Below, one piece after another: positions 1-8,118 of a DNA stretch of 64,000 nucleotides (position 1 is the first letter of the stretch; every line of letters starts with the position of its first letter). The position numbers were made by a program, and so were the translations under genes. The notes below the pieces were generated by a model, which was given only the letters and a program-made list of their open reading frames with translations, did not search any database and had not been told where the DNA came from. Source of the stretch: JADJPO01 sp963724535 (GTDB taxonomy: Bacteria > Actinomycetota > Actinomycetes > Actinomycetales > Kineosporiaceae); contig CAVRVD010000023.1 in the NCBI GenBank assembly GCA_963724535.1, forward strand, positions 71,599 through 135,598, written 5' to 3'.

Positions 1-1769
1 GCACCGACGGGTCGCCCCGCCGGCTGGTCGCCACCTCCGTCCCCCATCAGCGGACCCGCACCGTGGTCACCACGGTGCGGGACGTCACCGCGGGGCGCGG
101 GGCGGACGAGGCTGCGGCGCTCCGTCGGGCACTGGAGAGCACCGAACGACGCCTGCAGACGGTGATGGATCGATCGCCGATCGGCACCGCCGTGCTGTCC
201 AACCACGGCCGCCTGCTCGACGGCAACAAGGTGCTGGCCCGGCTGCTCGGCCGGGGGCGGGCAGCGCTGGCCGGCGTCAGCCTTGCCGAGATCACCCACC
301 CGGACGACGCCGCCCGTGAGGAGCACCTGTACGACAAGCTGCTCAGCCGCTCGATCGACGCCTACGAGCTGGAGAAGCGCTACCTGCGTCCGGACGGCTC
401 CCTGGTCTGGGTCCGCCAGAGCATGGCCCCGGTCCCGGACGCGCGCGGTGGCCCGGAGCAGTTCGTGCTGCAGGCGCAGGACATCTCGGAGACCCGGACG
501 GCGGTGGCCCGACTGACCCACCAGGCCCGCCACGATGGGCTCACCGGGCTGGCCAACCGGGCGTACTGCGTCGAGACGATCCAGGCCGCACTGGCCCACA
601 GCCGCAGCGGCGGGATGCCGGTGGCCGTCCTGTGTCTGGACATCGACAACTTCCGCGTGGTCAACGACGGCATCGGCCCCGGGCCGGCCGACGCGGTGCT
701 GGTCGCCGTCGCCGACCGGATCGCCCGGCTGCTGGAGCCGGGCGACACCGCAGCCCGGCTCGGCGGCGACGAGTTCGTTGTCGTGCGACCCCAGGTCAGC
801 GAGCCGGCCGAGGTGAGCGAGCTCGCCGAGCGACTGCTGTCCGCCGTCCGCGATCCGGTCGACCTGGACGGCCGGGTGATGGTGCCGGCCGCCAGTATCG
901 GCATCGCCGTGTCCGACGATCACGACGTCGACGCCGGGACCCTGCTGCGCGACGCCGGGGCTGCACTGCACCGGGCCAAGAGCAGCGGTCGCGGCGGTTG
1001 GGACCTGGCCGACGAGGCGTTGCGCCGCGACGCCCGGGAGCGCCTCGACCTCGAGGGCCAGCTACGTGCCGCGGTCGCCGGCGGCCAGCTTCGCCTGCAC
1101 CTCCAGCCGATCGTCGACCTCGCCGACGGCCGGGTGGTCGGCCACGAGGCCCTGGTGCGCTGGCAGCATCCCGAGCACGGGCTGTTGCCACCGTCCCGGT
1201 TCCTGCCGGTCGCCGAGCAGACCGGCCTGATCGACGACCTCGGTCGCTGGGTGATCACTGAGGCCACCCGGATCGCAGCGGCATGCCCGGAGATCGGCTA
1301 CGTCGCCATCAACGTCTCGCCGTCCCAGGTGCGCCGGCGAGGCCTGGTCGAGGACATCCAGGCCGCCCTGGCCAGCACCGGCTTGGCGCCGTCCCGGCTG
1401 GTCATCGAGCTGACCGAGTCGGTGATGCTCAGCGGCGCCCAGATGGCCCGCGACCAGCTGGAGCGGCTGTACCGGATCGGCGTCCGGCTGGTGGTCGACG
1501 ACTTCGGCACCGGCTTCTCCGCGCTGTCCCACCTGCGCGACCTACCGGTGTCCGGGATCAAGATCGATCGCAGCTTCACCCAGGGACTGGGCCACGACCG
1601 GCAGTGCGAACGCATCGTGGAGGCCCTGACCGGGCTGGCCACCGGGCTCGACGTCGACCTCGTGGTGGAAGGGGTCGAGACCGAGCACCAGGCCCAGCTG
1701 CTCACCGACATCGGCTGCCGGCACGCCCAGGGCTACCTGTTCGGACGCCCGGAGCCGGCCGCCGTCTGA
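1..1769 (+). CDS. PAS-GGDEF-EAL cyclic-di-GMP enzyme, 5' end outside the window
   Basis: The reading frame is open from position 3 with no start, and the first residues read like the end of a PAS/PAC domain, so the true start lies upstream. A second PAS domain follows (about nt 150-500), then GGDEF (motif at 762-776) and EAL (motif begins at 1146). The EAL half keeps ELTES, DDFGTG and VVEGVET, so it should hydrolyse c-di-GMP. The GGDEF motif is intact, but the product-inhibition I-site reads EPGD instead of RxxD, so feedback inhibition is probably absent. No membrane segment is seen in the visible part. It is convergent with the Ser/Thr kinase gene, with 3 bp between the stops. Whether net activity is cyclase or phosphodiesterase cannot be told. 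Confidence 0.9.
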   Translation, partial: TDGSPRRLVATSVPHQRTRTVVTTVRDVTAGRGADEAAALRRALESTERRLQTVMDRSPIGTAVLSNHGRLLDGNKVLARLLGRGRAALAGVSLAEITHPDDAAREEHLYDKLLSRSIDAYELEKRYLRPDGSLVWVRQSMAPVPDARGGPEQFVLQAQDISETRTAVARLTHQARHDGLTGLANRAYCVETIQAALAHSRSGGMPVAVLCLDIDNFRVVNDGIGPGPADAVLVAVADRIARLLEPGDTAARLGGDEFVVVRPQVSEPAEVSELAERLLSAVRDPVDLDGRVMVPAASIGIAVSDDHDVDAGTLLRDAGAALHRAKSSGRGGWDLADEALRRDARERLDLEGQLRAAVAGGQLRLHLQPIVDLADGRVVGHEALVRWQHPEHGLLPPSRFLPVAEQTGLIDDLGRWVITEATRIAAACPEIGYVAINVSPSQVRRRGLVEDIQAALASTGLAPSRLVIELTESVMLSGAQMARDQLERLYRIGVRLVVDDFGTGFSALSHLRDLPVSGIKIDRSFTQGLGHDRQCERIVEALTGLATGLDVDLVVEGVETEHQAQLLTDIGCRHAQGYLFGRPEPAAV

Positions 1770-1772
1770 GGG

Positions 1773-3536
1773 TCACAACCCGACCAGCGGGCGCCAGTCC
1801 GGCACCCAGCCGAAGGCCAGGTCAGTCATCCATCGCAGCACCGCGGACGGATTGGGTGAGGGCACCGAGGCGACCAGCATGCCGAGTGGCTGCCAGTCCG
1901 GCTCGGCGCCTCCCGCGGCCACCAGCACCGCAGCCGCCAGCACGAAGACGGCCAGCACCAGGACGGCGCGTCCGCCGATGCCACGTCGGGTCAGCGAGCG
2001 GCCCGCCGTCCGGGTGCCCCGGCGCAGCACGGCGCCCCCCGGCCCCCACCAGGCGCCGAACCACCCGATGAGGGCCCCGGCAGCCAGCGGCATCGCCGCC
2101 TGCGGGTCCGGTGCGGTCGGCGCCACGATCGCCGCCGCGAGGAACGCGGCACTGCCGCCGAGCAGTACCGGGAACACGAGCGCGAGGAGCCCCCGTGGCA
2201 GCGAGGTGAGCACCCGCCAGGGCAGTGCTGCCACGGCCGCCCCGACGTCACCGGACCGCGGTCCGTAGGCAGCCCGGCGGCGCAGCGTGGCGGTGACGGT
2301 CCGGTCGATGACCCGGACGACGACCAGCCACAGGCCGCTGAGCAGCACCACCAGACCCGGTGCCACCGCCGCGGTCGCGACCAGGGCGGCCAGCAGCACC
2401 ATCAGCAGGACACTCATCGACCGCTCGGACGCTTCGGCGCCCGGTGCCCAGACATCGGCAGCCGGCGTATTCGGTGGTTGGCCGGCCGGCGGCTGGGTGA
2501 TCGGCGGTTGGGTGGTCGGCGGTTGGGCGGTTGGGGCGTGGACAGGGTGAACCGGTTGCTCCGGAAGGGGTTTGGTCTGCACCGACGGCTGGTTCATCGG
2601 CTGGTTCGGCGGCTGCGGCACCACCTCGGTGGGGATCGCATCCCGAGCGGCCTGGGCGGTGATCGGCACGGTGTGCACCTGGTCGGGGCGCAGCGCCGGG
2701 GCCATCGGCCGCTGCCCGGGGCGCCACGGCTCGATCTCGGACAGCCCGCTGAGCAGCATGTCACCGGTCCCCCGCCACACCGGGTTGACGGTCAGCGCGG
2801 CGCTGAGCACCCGACCGAGGCGGGGGTCGACGCCGGCCAGGTCGACCTGGCCCCGTCGGACCCGGTCCAGGACCACCGCCGAGGGACCCGACCCGAACGG
2901 GGCCCGGCCGGTGGCGGCGTAGGCGAGGGTGGCACCCCAGCCCCACCAGTCCGTGGCCGGGGTGATCGGCTGGCCCTCCACCAGCTCCGGCGGCAGGTAG
3001 CCGGGGGTACCCATGACCAGCCCGGAGGAGGTGATCCGGGCCTCGTCCACGACGTGGGCGATACCGAAGTCGATGAGGACCGGAGCGTCGTCCAGCAGAA
3101 GCACGTTGGCCGGTTTGACGTCCCGGTGCACGACCCCCGCCGCGTGGATGGCACGCAGCGCGCCCGTGAGCACCCGGCCGAGGTGGGCGGCGTAGGGCAC
3201 CGGGAGCGGCCCGTGCTCGCGCACCTGGGCGTCCAGGGTCCGGGCCGGGACGAAGGCCGTCACCACGTACGGGGGCGAAGCCTGCAGGTCGGCGTCCAGC
3301 ACGTCGGCGATGTTGGGGTGCCGGACCCGGCGCAGGCTGGCCACCTCCCGGCCGAGGCGGCGTCGGGCGTCGGCGTCGGCCGCGACGTGCGGCTTGAGCA
3401 CCTTGACCGCCACCGCCCGACCGGCCGGGTCGAGGCCGAGATGGACCACGCCCATGCCGCCCTCACCAAGGGTCCCGACCAGGCGGTACGGCCCGATCAT
3501 CACCGGCCGGTCAGGGACGACGTTCACTGCACCCAC
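1773..3536 (-). CDS. Membrane-anchored serine/threonine protein kinase
   Basis: 587 aa. An N-terminal Hanks-type kinase domain (about residues 17-265) has the glycine loop GEGGMGVV (24-31), ATP lysine K45, the catalytic loop HRDVKPAN with D139, and DFG at 156-158, so it should be active. A Pro/Gln-rich linker follows (about 300-365). The C-terminal 200 residues hold several hydrophobic segments, probably four membrane passes. There are no PASTA repeats or other extracellular sensor domain, unlike PknB. The start could also be M13, just before the kinase core. Substrates are unknown. It is transcribed towards the c-di-GMP gene. Confidence 0.9.
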   Translation of the reverse strand: MGAVNVVPDRPVMIGPYRLVGTLGEGGMGVVHLGLDPAGRAVAVKVLKPHVAADADARRRLGREVASLRRVRHPNIADVLDADLQASPPYVVTAFVPARTLDAQVREHGPLPVPYAAHLGRVLTGALRAIHAAGVVHRDVKPANVLLLDDAPVLIDFGIAHVVDEARITSSGLVMGTPGYLPPELVEGQPITPATDWWGWGATLAYAATGRAPFGSGPSAVVLDRVRRGQVDLAGVDPRLGRVLSAALTVNPVWRGTGDMLLSGLSEIEPWRPGQRPMAPALRPDQVHTVPITAQAARDAIPTEVVPQPPNQPMNQPSVQTKPLPEQPVHPVHAPTAQPPTTQPPITQPPAGQPPNTPAADVWAPGAEASERSMSVLLMVLLAALVATAAVAPGLVVLLSGLWLVVVRVIDRTVTATLRRRAAYGPRSGDVGAAVAALPWRVLTSLPRGLLALVFPVLLGGSAAFLAAAIVAPTAPDPQAAMPLAAGALIGWFGAWWGPGGAVLRRGTRTAGRSLTRRGIGGRAVLVLAVFVLAAAVLVAAGGAEPDWQPLGMLVASVPSPNPSAVLRWMTDLAFGWVPDWRPLVGL

Positions 3537-3591
3537 GTCCGCTCAACGCGCCAGGACGACGAACGACTCCCGCGACGGCGCGGCTCAGCGG

Positions 3592-4020
3592 TCAGCTCTG
3601 GATGTAGGCGGTCAGATGGTCCCGTTCGGCCTGCAGCTCACCGATGCGGTGCTTGACCACGTCGCCGATACTGACGATGCCGACCATCCGACCGTCCACG
3701 AGTACCGGAACGTGCCGGATGCGCCGTTCGGTCATCATGACCATGAGGTCATGGACGGCGGTGTCCGGCTGGCAGGTGTGTACCTGGGAAGTCATGATCG
3801 TCTGCACCGGCTTGTCGAGCAGCCCGGCGCCCTGTGCCGTGAGGTGGCGCACCACGTCGCGCTCGCTCACGATGCCGGCGACCTGCTGGCCGTCGGCCGA
3901 GACCACCAGGGCGCCGACTCCGTGCTCGGCCAGTGCCTCCAGTAGCGCCGCGACGTTCTGGTCGGGCGCGATGGTGACCACCAGGTTGCCCTTACCGCGC
4001 AGTACGTCGGAAATCCGCAT
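3592..4020 (-). CDS. Two-CBS-domain protein
   Basis: 142 aa made almost wholly of two CBS repeats (about residues 8-62 and 72-128), forming a Bateman module that usually binds adenine nucleotides. It starts MRISDVLRGKG and has the repeated pattern GIVSERDVVRHL / GIVSIGDVVKHRI. The start is fixed by a good GGAGG site 8 nt upstream; the frame stays open much further upstream, but that part shows no protein-like sequence. A short charged tail follows the second CBS domain. It is a stand-alone gene, and its partner protein is unknown. Confidence 0.88.
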   Translation of the reverse strand: MRISDVLRGKGNLVVTIAPDQNVAALLEALAEHGVGALVVSADGQQVAGIVSERDVVRHLTAQGAGLLDKPVQTIMTSQVHTCQPDTAVHDLMVMMTERRIRHVPVLVDGRMVGIVSIGDVVKHRIGELQAERDHLTAYIQS

Positions 4021-4278
4021 GCAGCACACCTCCAGGGATGAGGCCAGGACGGCCACGAGGCAGCCCCACGAGTTGTTCGGCAGTTGTCTCGACGGTATCT
4101 GGCCCGGGCCCCGCTGAGAAACCCCCCGGACTGCCGGTCCGGCCCGCCCCGAACGGGCCCGGACGGCGGACCCGCCGTCCTGCTGCGCCTCGGCCCGACC
4201 CGTACGCTGACCTGCACGGGGGATATTCCGACCGGTGGTCGCCCTCGAGACGACCATCATGCCCCAAGGAGTCCTGCC

Positions 4279-4773
4279 CTGCCCGCGTTCCTGGCCGACC
4301 GACCGGTGTGGTTGGCGTTCACGGTGCTCTACCTGGTTGCCACCGGCCGGGGACAGCTGACCTACTGGTTGGCCCGGGTGGTCGGGGACCGGGCCGCGCA
4401 CCGGATCGCCGGCGACGCGGTGACCGGGCCACGGGCCGCGCTGGGCCGGTGGCTGGAGTCGGACTCGGTGGGCCGCGGCCGTCGGGCGGTGGAGCGCTGG
4501 GGCCTGGTCGCCATACCGGTGAGCTACCTGACCGTGGGCTTCCAGACGCTGGTCCTGGCCGGCGCCGGGGTGCTGCGCATCGGGTGGCTGCGGTTCACCG
4601 TGGCACAGGCTCCAGGTGCCCTGGTCTGGGCGCTCATCTACACCACCATCGGCTGGGCAGCCTGGGAGGCCGCCCTGGCGGCGATAGCCGGGCGCCCGCT
4701 CGCCCTGGCCGCGGTCGCCGCAGCCGCGCTGGTGCTGGTCGCCACCCGGATCAGCCGGCGCGCCGGTCGCTGA
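4279..4773 (+). CDS. DedA/VTT-like small membrane protein
   Basis: About 164 aa with hydrophobic segments and the layout of SNARE-associated (DedA/VTT) proteins: an N-terminal helix beginning LPAFLADRPVW, an amphipathic middle, then two long hydrophobic helices. Such proteins act in membrane lipid or proton homeostasis, but function here is inferred only. The start is uncertain. No ATG lies in frame; AAGGAG at 4266-4271 sits 7 nt before a CTG at 4279, which fits the expected N-terminus. A TTG at 4084 or a GTG at 4306 are alternatives. Confidence 0.6.
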   Translation: MPAFLADRPVWLAFTVLYLVATGRGQLTYWLARVVGDRAAHRIAGDAVTGPRAALGRWLESDSVGRGRRAVERWGLVAIPVSYLTVGFQTLVLAGAGVLRIGWLRFTVAQAPGALVWALIYTTIGWAAWEAALAAIAGRPLALAAVAAAALVLVATRISRRAGR

Positions 4774-5103
4774 CGGCCGGCCGGCACCGGGTCGGCGCAC
4801 CTGACCGGTGGCCTCGTCGGCTCCCGCATGAGCGGCGACGTCGGCCAGTCGGGCCGGCATCGCCGCGAGAGTCCTCAGCGCAGCGTGCACCCGCTGCGGC
4901 GCCGCCCGGCGCTGGCACCCGCTTTCGACCCCTTGCCGGGACCGCCGCGGGCTGTGAGGATGGGCACATGGTGACCCGCCCACCCGGGTGTGGTCGCTAT
5001 GCACGTGTGGTGCCTGTCAGACCGATCCGCTCACGGTGACCGGGTCGAACCCTCACTCGGATCGTCCGGCACGTTCCTGCCGGTGAAGGGATGTCACAAC
5101 ATC
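4774..5103. other. Intergenic region without a supported gene
   Basis: 330 bp between the DedA-like gene and the ABC ATPase gene. The minus frame is open across much of it, but its composition does not look like protein and no start with a ribosome site is visible. It should hold the promoter of the ABC ATPase gene. No clear terminator hairpin or operator is visible. Confidence 0.5.
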
Positions 5104-6171
5104 ATGGCTACTGTCACGTTCGACAAGGCAACCCGGGTCTACCCCGGGGCCACCAAGGCGTCGGTGGACAACCTCGACCTCGAGATCGCCGATGGCGAGT
5201 TCCTCGTGGTGGTCGGGCCCTCCGGTTGCGGGAAATCGACCGCGTTGCGGATGCTCGCCGGCCTGGAGGACGTCAACACCGGCCGCATCCTGATCGGCGA
5301 CCGCGATGTCACCCAGGTTCCGCCCAAGGACCGGGACATCGCCATGGTGTTCCAGAGCTACGCGCTCTACCCGCACATGAGCGTCGCCGACAACATGGGC
5401 TTCGCCCTGAAGATCGCCGGCCAGCCCAAGGATGAGATCCGCGGGCGGGTCGAGGAGGCCGCCAAGATCCTCGACCTGACCGAGTTCCTGGACCGCAAGC
5501 CGAAGGCCCTGTCCGGTGGTCAGCGGCAGCGGGTCGCGATGGGACGGGCGATCGTGCGCAAGCCGCAGGTCTTCCTGATGGACGAGCCGCTGTCGAACCT
5601 GGACGCGAAGCTGCGGGTACAGACCCGCACCCAGATCGCCTCGCTGCAGCGCCAGCTCGGTGTCACCACCGTCTACGTCACGCACGACCAGACCGAGGCG
5701 ATGACCATGGGCGACCGGATCTGCGTGCTCAAGGACGGTCTTCTGCAGCAGGTCGGTACCCCCCGGGATCTGTACGACAACCCCAGCAACGTCTTCGTCG
5801 CCGGCTTCATCGGCTCACCTGCGATGAACCTGCTCGAGCTGTCGACCACGGACGGCGGGGTCAAGATCGGCGACATGGTCCAGCCGGTCGAGCGCGACGT
5901 GCTCAGCAAGGCCGGCAGCGGCAAGGTGACCATGGGCATCCGGCCCGAGGACCTTGAGATGTCCGAGCACGGCCTCGCGGTCGAGGTGGACGTCGTCGAG
6001 GAGCTCGGCGCCGACGCCTACATCTACGGGCACGCGGTGGGCGCCAACGACCTGCAGATCATCGCCCGGACCGACGGGCGGCGTCCGCCGAAGAAGGGTG
6101 AGACCGTGCACTTCGCCCCCAGCCAGGGTCACGTGCACCTGTTCGACGTGGCCTCCGGCGAGCGCCTCTGA
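5104..6171 (+). CDS. ugpC: Multiple-sugar ABC transporter ATPase (MsiK/UgpC family)
   Basis: 355 aa, the usual length of the family. Walker A GPSGCGKST is at 38-46, then Q-loop VFQSYALYPHM, signature LSGGQRQR (from 136), Walker B VFLMDEP and switch THDQTEAM. The C-terminal third is a TOBE/MalK regulatory domain. It energises carbohydrate uptake on the cytoplasmic face. No permease or binding protein lies nearby, as with MsiK of streptomycetes, which is shared by several sugar importers; that role is inferred. ATG 5104 is chosen because the family N-terminus starts here; the frame extends upstream to 4990 without homologous-looking residues. Confidence 0.92.
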   Translation: MATVTFDKATRVYPGATKASVDNLDLEIADGEFLVVVGPSGCGKSTALRMLAGLEDVNTGRILIGDRDVTQVPPKDRDIAMVFQSYALYPHMSVADNMGFALKIAGQPKDEIRGRVEEAAKILDLTEFLDRKPKALSGGQRQRVAMGRAIVRKPQVFLMDEPLSNLDAKLRVQTRTQIASLQRQLGVTTVYVTHDQTEAMTMGDRICVLKDGLLQQVGTPRDLYDNPSNVFVAGFIGSPAMNLLELSTTDGGVKIGDMVQPVERDVLSKAGSGKVTMGIRPEDLEMSEHGLAVEVDVVEELGADAYIYGHAVGANDLQIIARTDGRRPPKKGETVHFAPSQGHVHLFDVASGERL

Positions 6172-6190
6172 GTCACAGCTGCACCTGAAC

Positions 6191-6230
6191 GACGACGGAA
6201 CCCCTTGGTACGCCAAGGGGTTCCGTCGTC
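6191..6230 (+). terminator. Strong hairpin terminator after the ABC ATPase gene
   Basis: A perfect 18-bp stem (6191-6208 with 6213-6230) closed by the tetraloop TACG, a stable UNCG-type loop, 20 bp after the stop codon. There is no T-run after it, as is common for high-GC terminators. Confidence 0.85.
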
Positions 6231-6243
6231 CACGCCCGGACTA

Positions 6244-6287
6244 CGTCGAACCGGTCAATCGTCGAACCGGTCAATCGTCGAACCGGT
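6244..6287. repeat. 16-bp direct tandem repeat, 2.75 copies
   Basis: The unit CGTCGAACCGGTCAAT is repeated exactly at 6244-6259 and 6260-6275, and its first 12 bases recur at 6276-6287. It lies just beyond the hairpin terminator and before the end of the small CxxC gene on the other strand. Each unit holds the palindrome ACCGGT. Confidence 0.8.
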
Positions 6288-6359
6288 AGGCACCGCGCAA
6301 CGCCCGAGGCCGATCAGCGGCAGACCCCTGGACCGGCGGGTCGCGACGGGACGGGCGAC

Positions 6360-6530
6360 CTAGGGTGTGGTCGCGTCGGGGTGAACCTGCTCGTAGTGCG
6401 CGGTGAGCACCGCGCTGGCCTGACCGGGCCGGTGCGCCATGGTGTGCCCGCACCGCGCGCACCTGACCACCGGCAGCTGGGTCACGGTCACCGGGAAGGA
6501 GCGCCGACGACTGGCCGAGCGGGAGGGCAT
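6360..6530 (-). CDS. Very small zinc-finger-like protein (56 aa)
   Basis: A 56-aa frame starting MPSRSASRRRSF, with a basic N-terminus and then C24-x2-C27, H29, H33 and a C-terminal H45-x4-H50. The spacing of CARC and HYEQVH looks like a single C2H2-type zinc site. Codon third positions are strongly G/C, as in real genes here. An in-frame TGA lies two codons upstream of the ATG, so the start cannot be further out. No strong ribosome site is seen. The gene stands alone between convergent and divergent neighbours. I do not recognise a named family, and function is unknown; nucleic-acid binding is a guess. Confidence 0.5.
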   Translation of the reverse strand: MPSRSASRRRSFPVTVTQLPVVRCARCGHTMAHRPGQASAVLTAHYEQVHPDATTP

Positions 6531-6751
6531 GACTCAGTGTGGCAGCCGACACAGTAGGGGGCCATTCCTGCTCACTGCACGTCACCCGGTCGGCTCAACC
6601 CCCTGCATCTGGCGACCAGCGGTGACAGCGAGTGACCTCGACCCGGCATCTGCGAACCCTGCGCCTGCGACCCGGCCCCCCGCCCGCCAGGTTGCGGGCT
6701 CGTCAGGCTTACCGAGCCGGGGCGCCGGACCGACAGGCACAATAGCCGGCA

Positions 6752-8011
6752 ATGGACCGACCCCCGACCGGCCGCCTGTCGATCACCGCCTCGTCACCGG
6801 ACCCCGCCCTGCTCGACCTGCCCTGGCACCTGCCGTTGGAGCAGTGGCCGGAGGAGATCCTGGCCGCGCTGCCCCGCGGCATCTCCCGGCACATCGTGCG
6901 GTTCGTCCGGATGTCCGGTGCGGTGATCGCGATCAAGGAGATCGACGCCCAGCTGGCCACCAACGAGTACGGCCTGCTGCGGTTGCTGCGCCGCATGGAC
7001 CTGCCCGTGGTCGAGCCGGTCGGAGTGATCAGCGATCGCACCGCGGCGGACGGCGAGCCGCTGGAGTCCGCGCTGGTCACGCGGCACCTGCAGTTCTCAC
7101 TGCCCTACCGGGCGCTGTTCGCTCGGACCCTGCGCGACGACACCGCGACCAGGCTGGTCGACGCGCTCACCGTGCTCATGGTCCGGCTGCACCTGGCCGG
7201 CTTCTACTGGGGTGACGTGTCGCTGTCGAACACCTTGTTCCGCCGCGACGCCGGGGCGTTCGCCGCCTACCTCGTCGACGCCGAGACCGGGGCGGCGCAT
7301 CCCACGCTGTCCCGCGGCCAACGCGAGTACGACGTCGAGCTGGCCTGCCTGAACATCGCCGGCGAGCTGATGGACCTGCAGGCCGGTGGCTACCTGGACG
7401 AGGACTTCAACCCGCTCGTGGTGAGCGAGGCGTTCGCGCAGCGGTACCGCTCGCTGTGGGCCGAGCTGACCGATCCGGAGTCGTTCGAACGGGGTGAGCG
7501 ATGGCGGGTCGAGGACCGGATCCGCCGGCTCAACGAGCTGGGGTTCGACGTCGGCGAGCTGACCATCAGCACCGACGTCGGCGGCATGACAGTGATCATC
7601 GAGCCGAAGGTCGTGGACGCCGGGCATCATTCCCGCCGGCTGATCCGGCTGACCGGCCTGGACGTCGAGGAGAACCAGGCCCGTCGGCTGCTGAACGACA
7701 TGGACACCTACATCGCCGCAACCGACCAGCAGGGCGGCGACGAGGAGATCCTGGCCCACCAGTGGCTGAGCCGGTGCTTCGAGCCGGTTCTGCGCGCCGT
7801 CCCGAAGGACCTACGCGGCAAGCTCGAGCCGGCCGAGATCTACCACGAGGTGCTCGAGCACCGGTGGTACATCTCCGAGCATCGCGGCCACGACATCGGC
7901 CTGGACGAGGCGGTGCGCAGCTACGTGGGCACCGTGCTACCGGCCAAGCCCGACGAGAGCTCCATCGTCGGTGTCGACACCCAGGAGATGCCGGTCGTCT
8001 TCGACGACTGA
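6752..8011 (+). CDS. DUF4032 protein with a kinase-like fold
   Basis: 419 aa. The N-terminal half resembles lipopolysaccharide-kinase/RIO-type folds: a possible ATP lysine in AVIAIKEIDAQL and a catalytic-loop-like GDVSLSNTLF followed by AYLVDAETG, which could supply the metal-binding Asp. The C-terminal half (about residues 230-400) matches what I know as DUF4032, found in actinobacteria. The substrate is unknown. It lies just upstream of glycogen phosphorylase on the same strand (gap about 107 bp), so a link to glucan metabolism is possible but unproven. Confidence 0.75.
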   Translation: MDRPPTGRLSITASSPDPALLDLPWHLPLEQWPEEILAALPRGISRHIVRFVRMSGAVIAIKEIDAQLATNEYGLLRLLRRMDLPVVEPVGVISDRTAADGEPLESALVTRHLQFSLPYRALFARTLRDDTATRLVDALTVLMVRLHLAGFYWGDVSLSNTLFRRDAGAFAAYLVDAETGAAHPTLSRGQREYDVELACLNIAGELMDLQAGGYLDEDFNPLVVSEAFAQRYRSLWAELTDPESFERGERWRVEDRIRRLNELGFDVGELTISTDVGGMTVIIEPKVVDAGHHSRRLIRLTGLDVEENQARRLLNDMDTYIAATDQQGGDEEILAHQWLSRCFEPVLRAVPKDLRGKLEPAEIYHEVLEHRWYISEHRGHDIGLDEAVRSYVGTVLPAKPDESSIVGVDTQEMPVVFDD

Positions 8012-8118
8012 CCTTCTGGCGCTGCTCGGGCTGAAGGTCCGTCGACACGGACCGTTCCATCCCGATAGGCATGACTGCCTGGGAAGTCGACGCCTGCACG
8101 CCGACGACGGGACATGTC

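Noticed and set aside
2475..2545. Direct repeats in the kinase gene
   Set aside because: They encode the Pro/Gln-rich linker of the kinase and need no other explanation.
4021..5004. Extended N-terminus of the CBS protein on the minus strand
   Set aside because: Composition is low-complexity and runs antisense to the DedA-like gene; a good ribosome site precedes the ATG at 4020.
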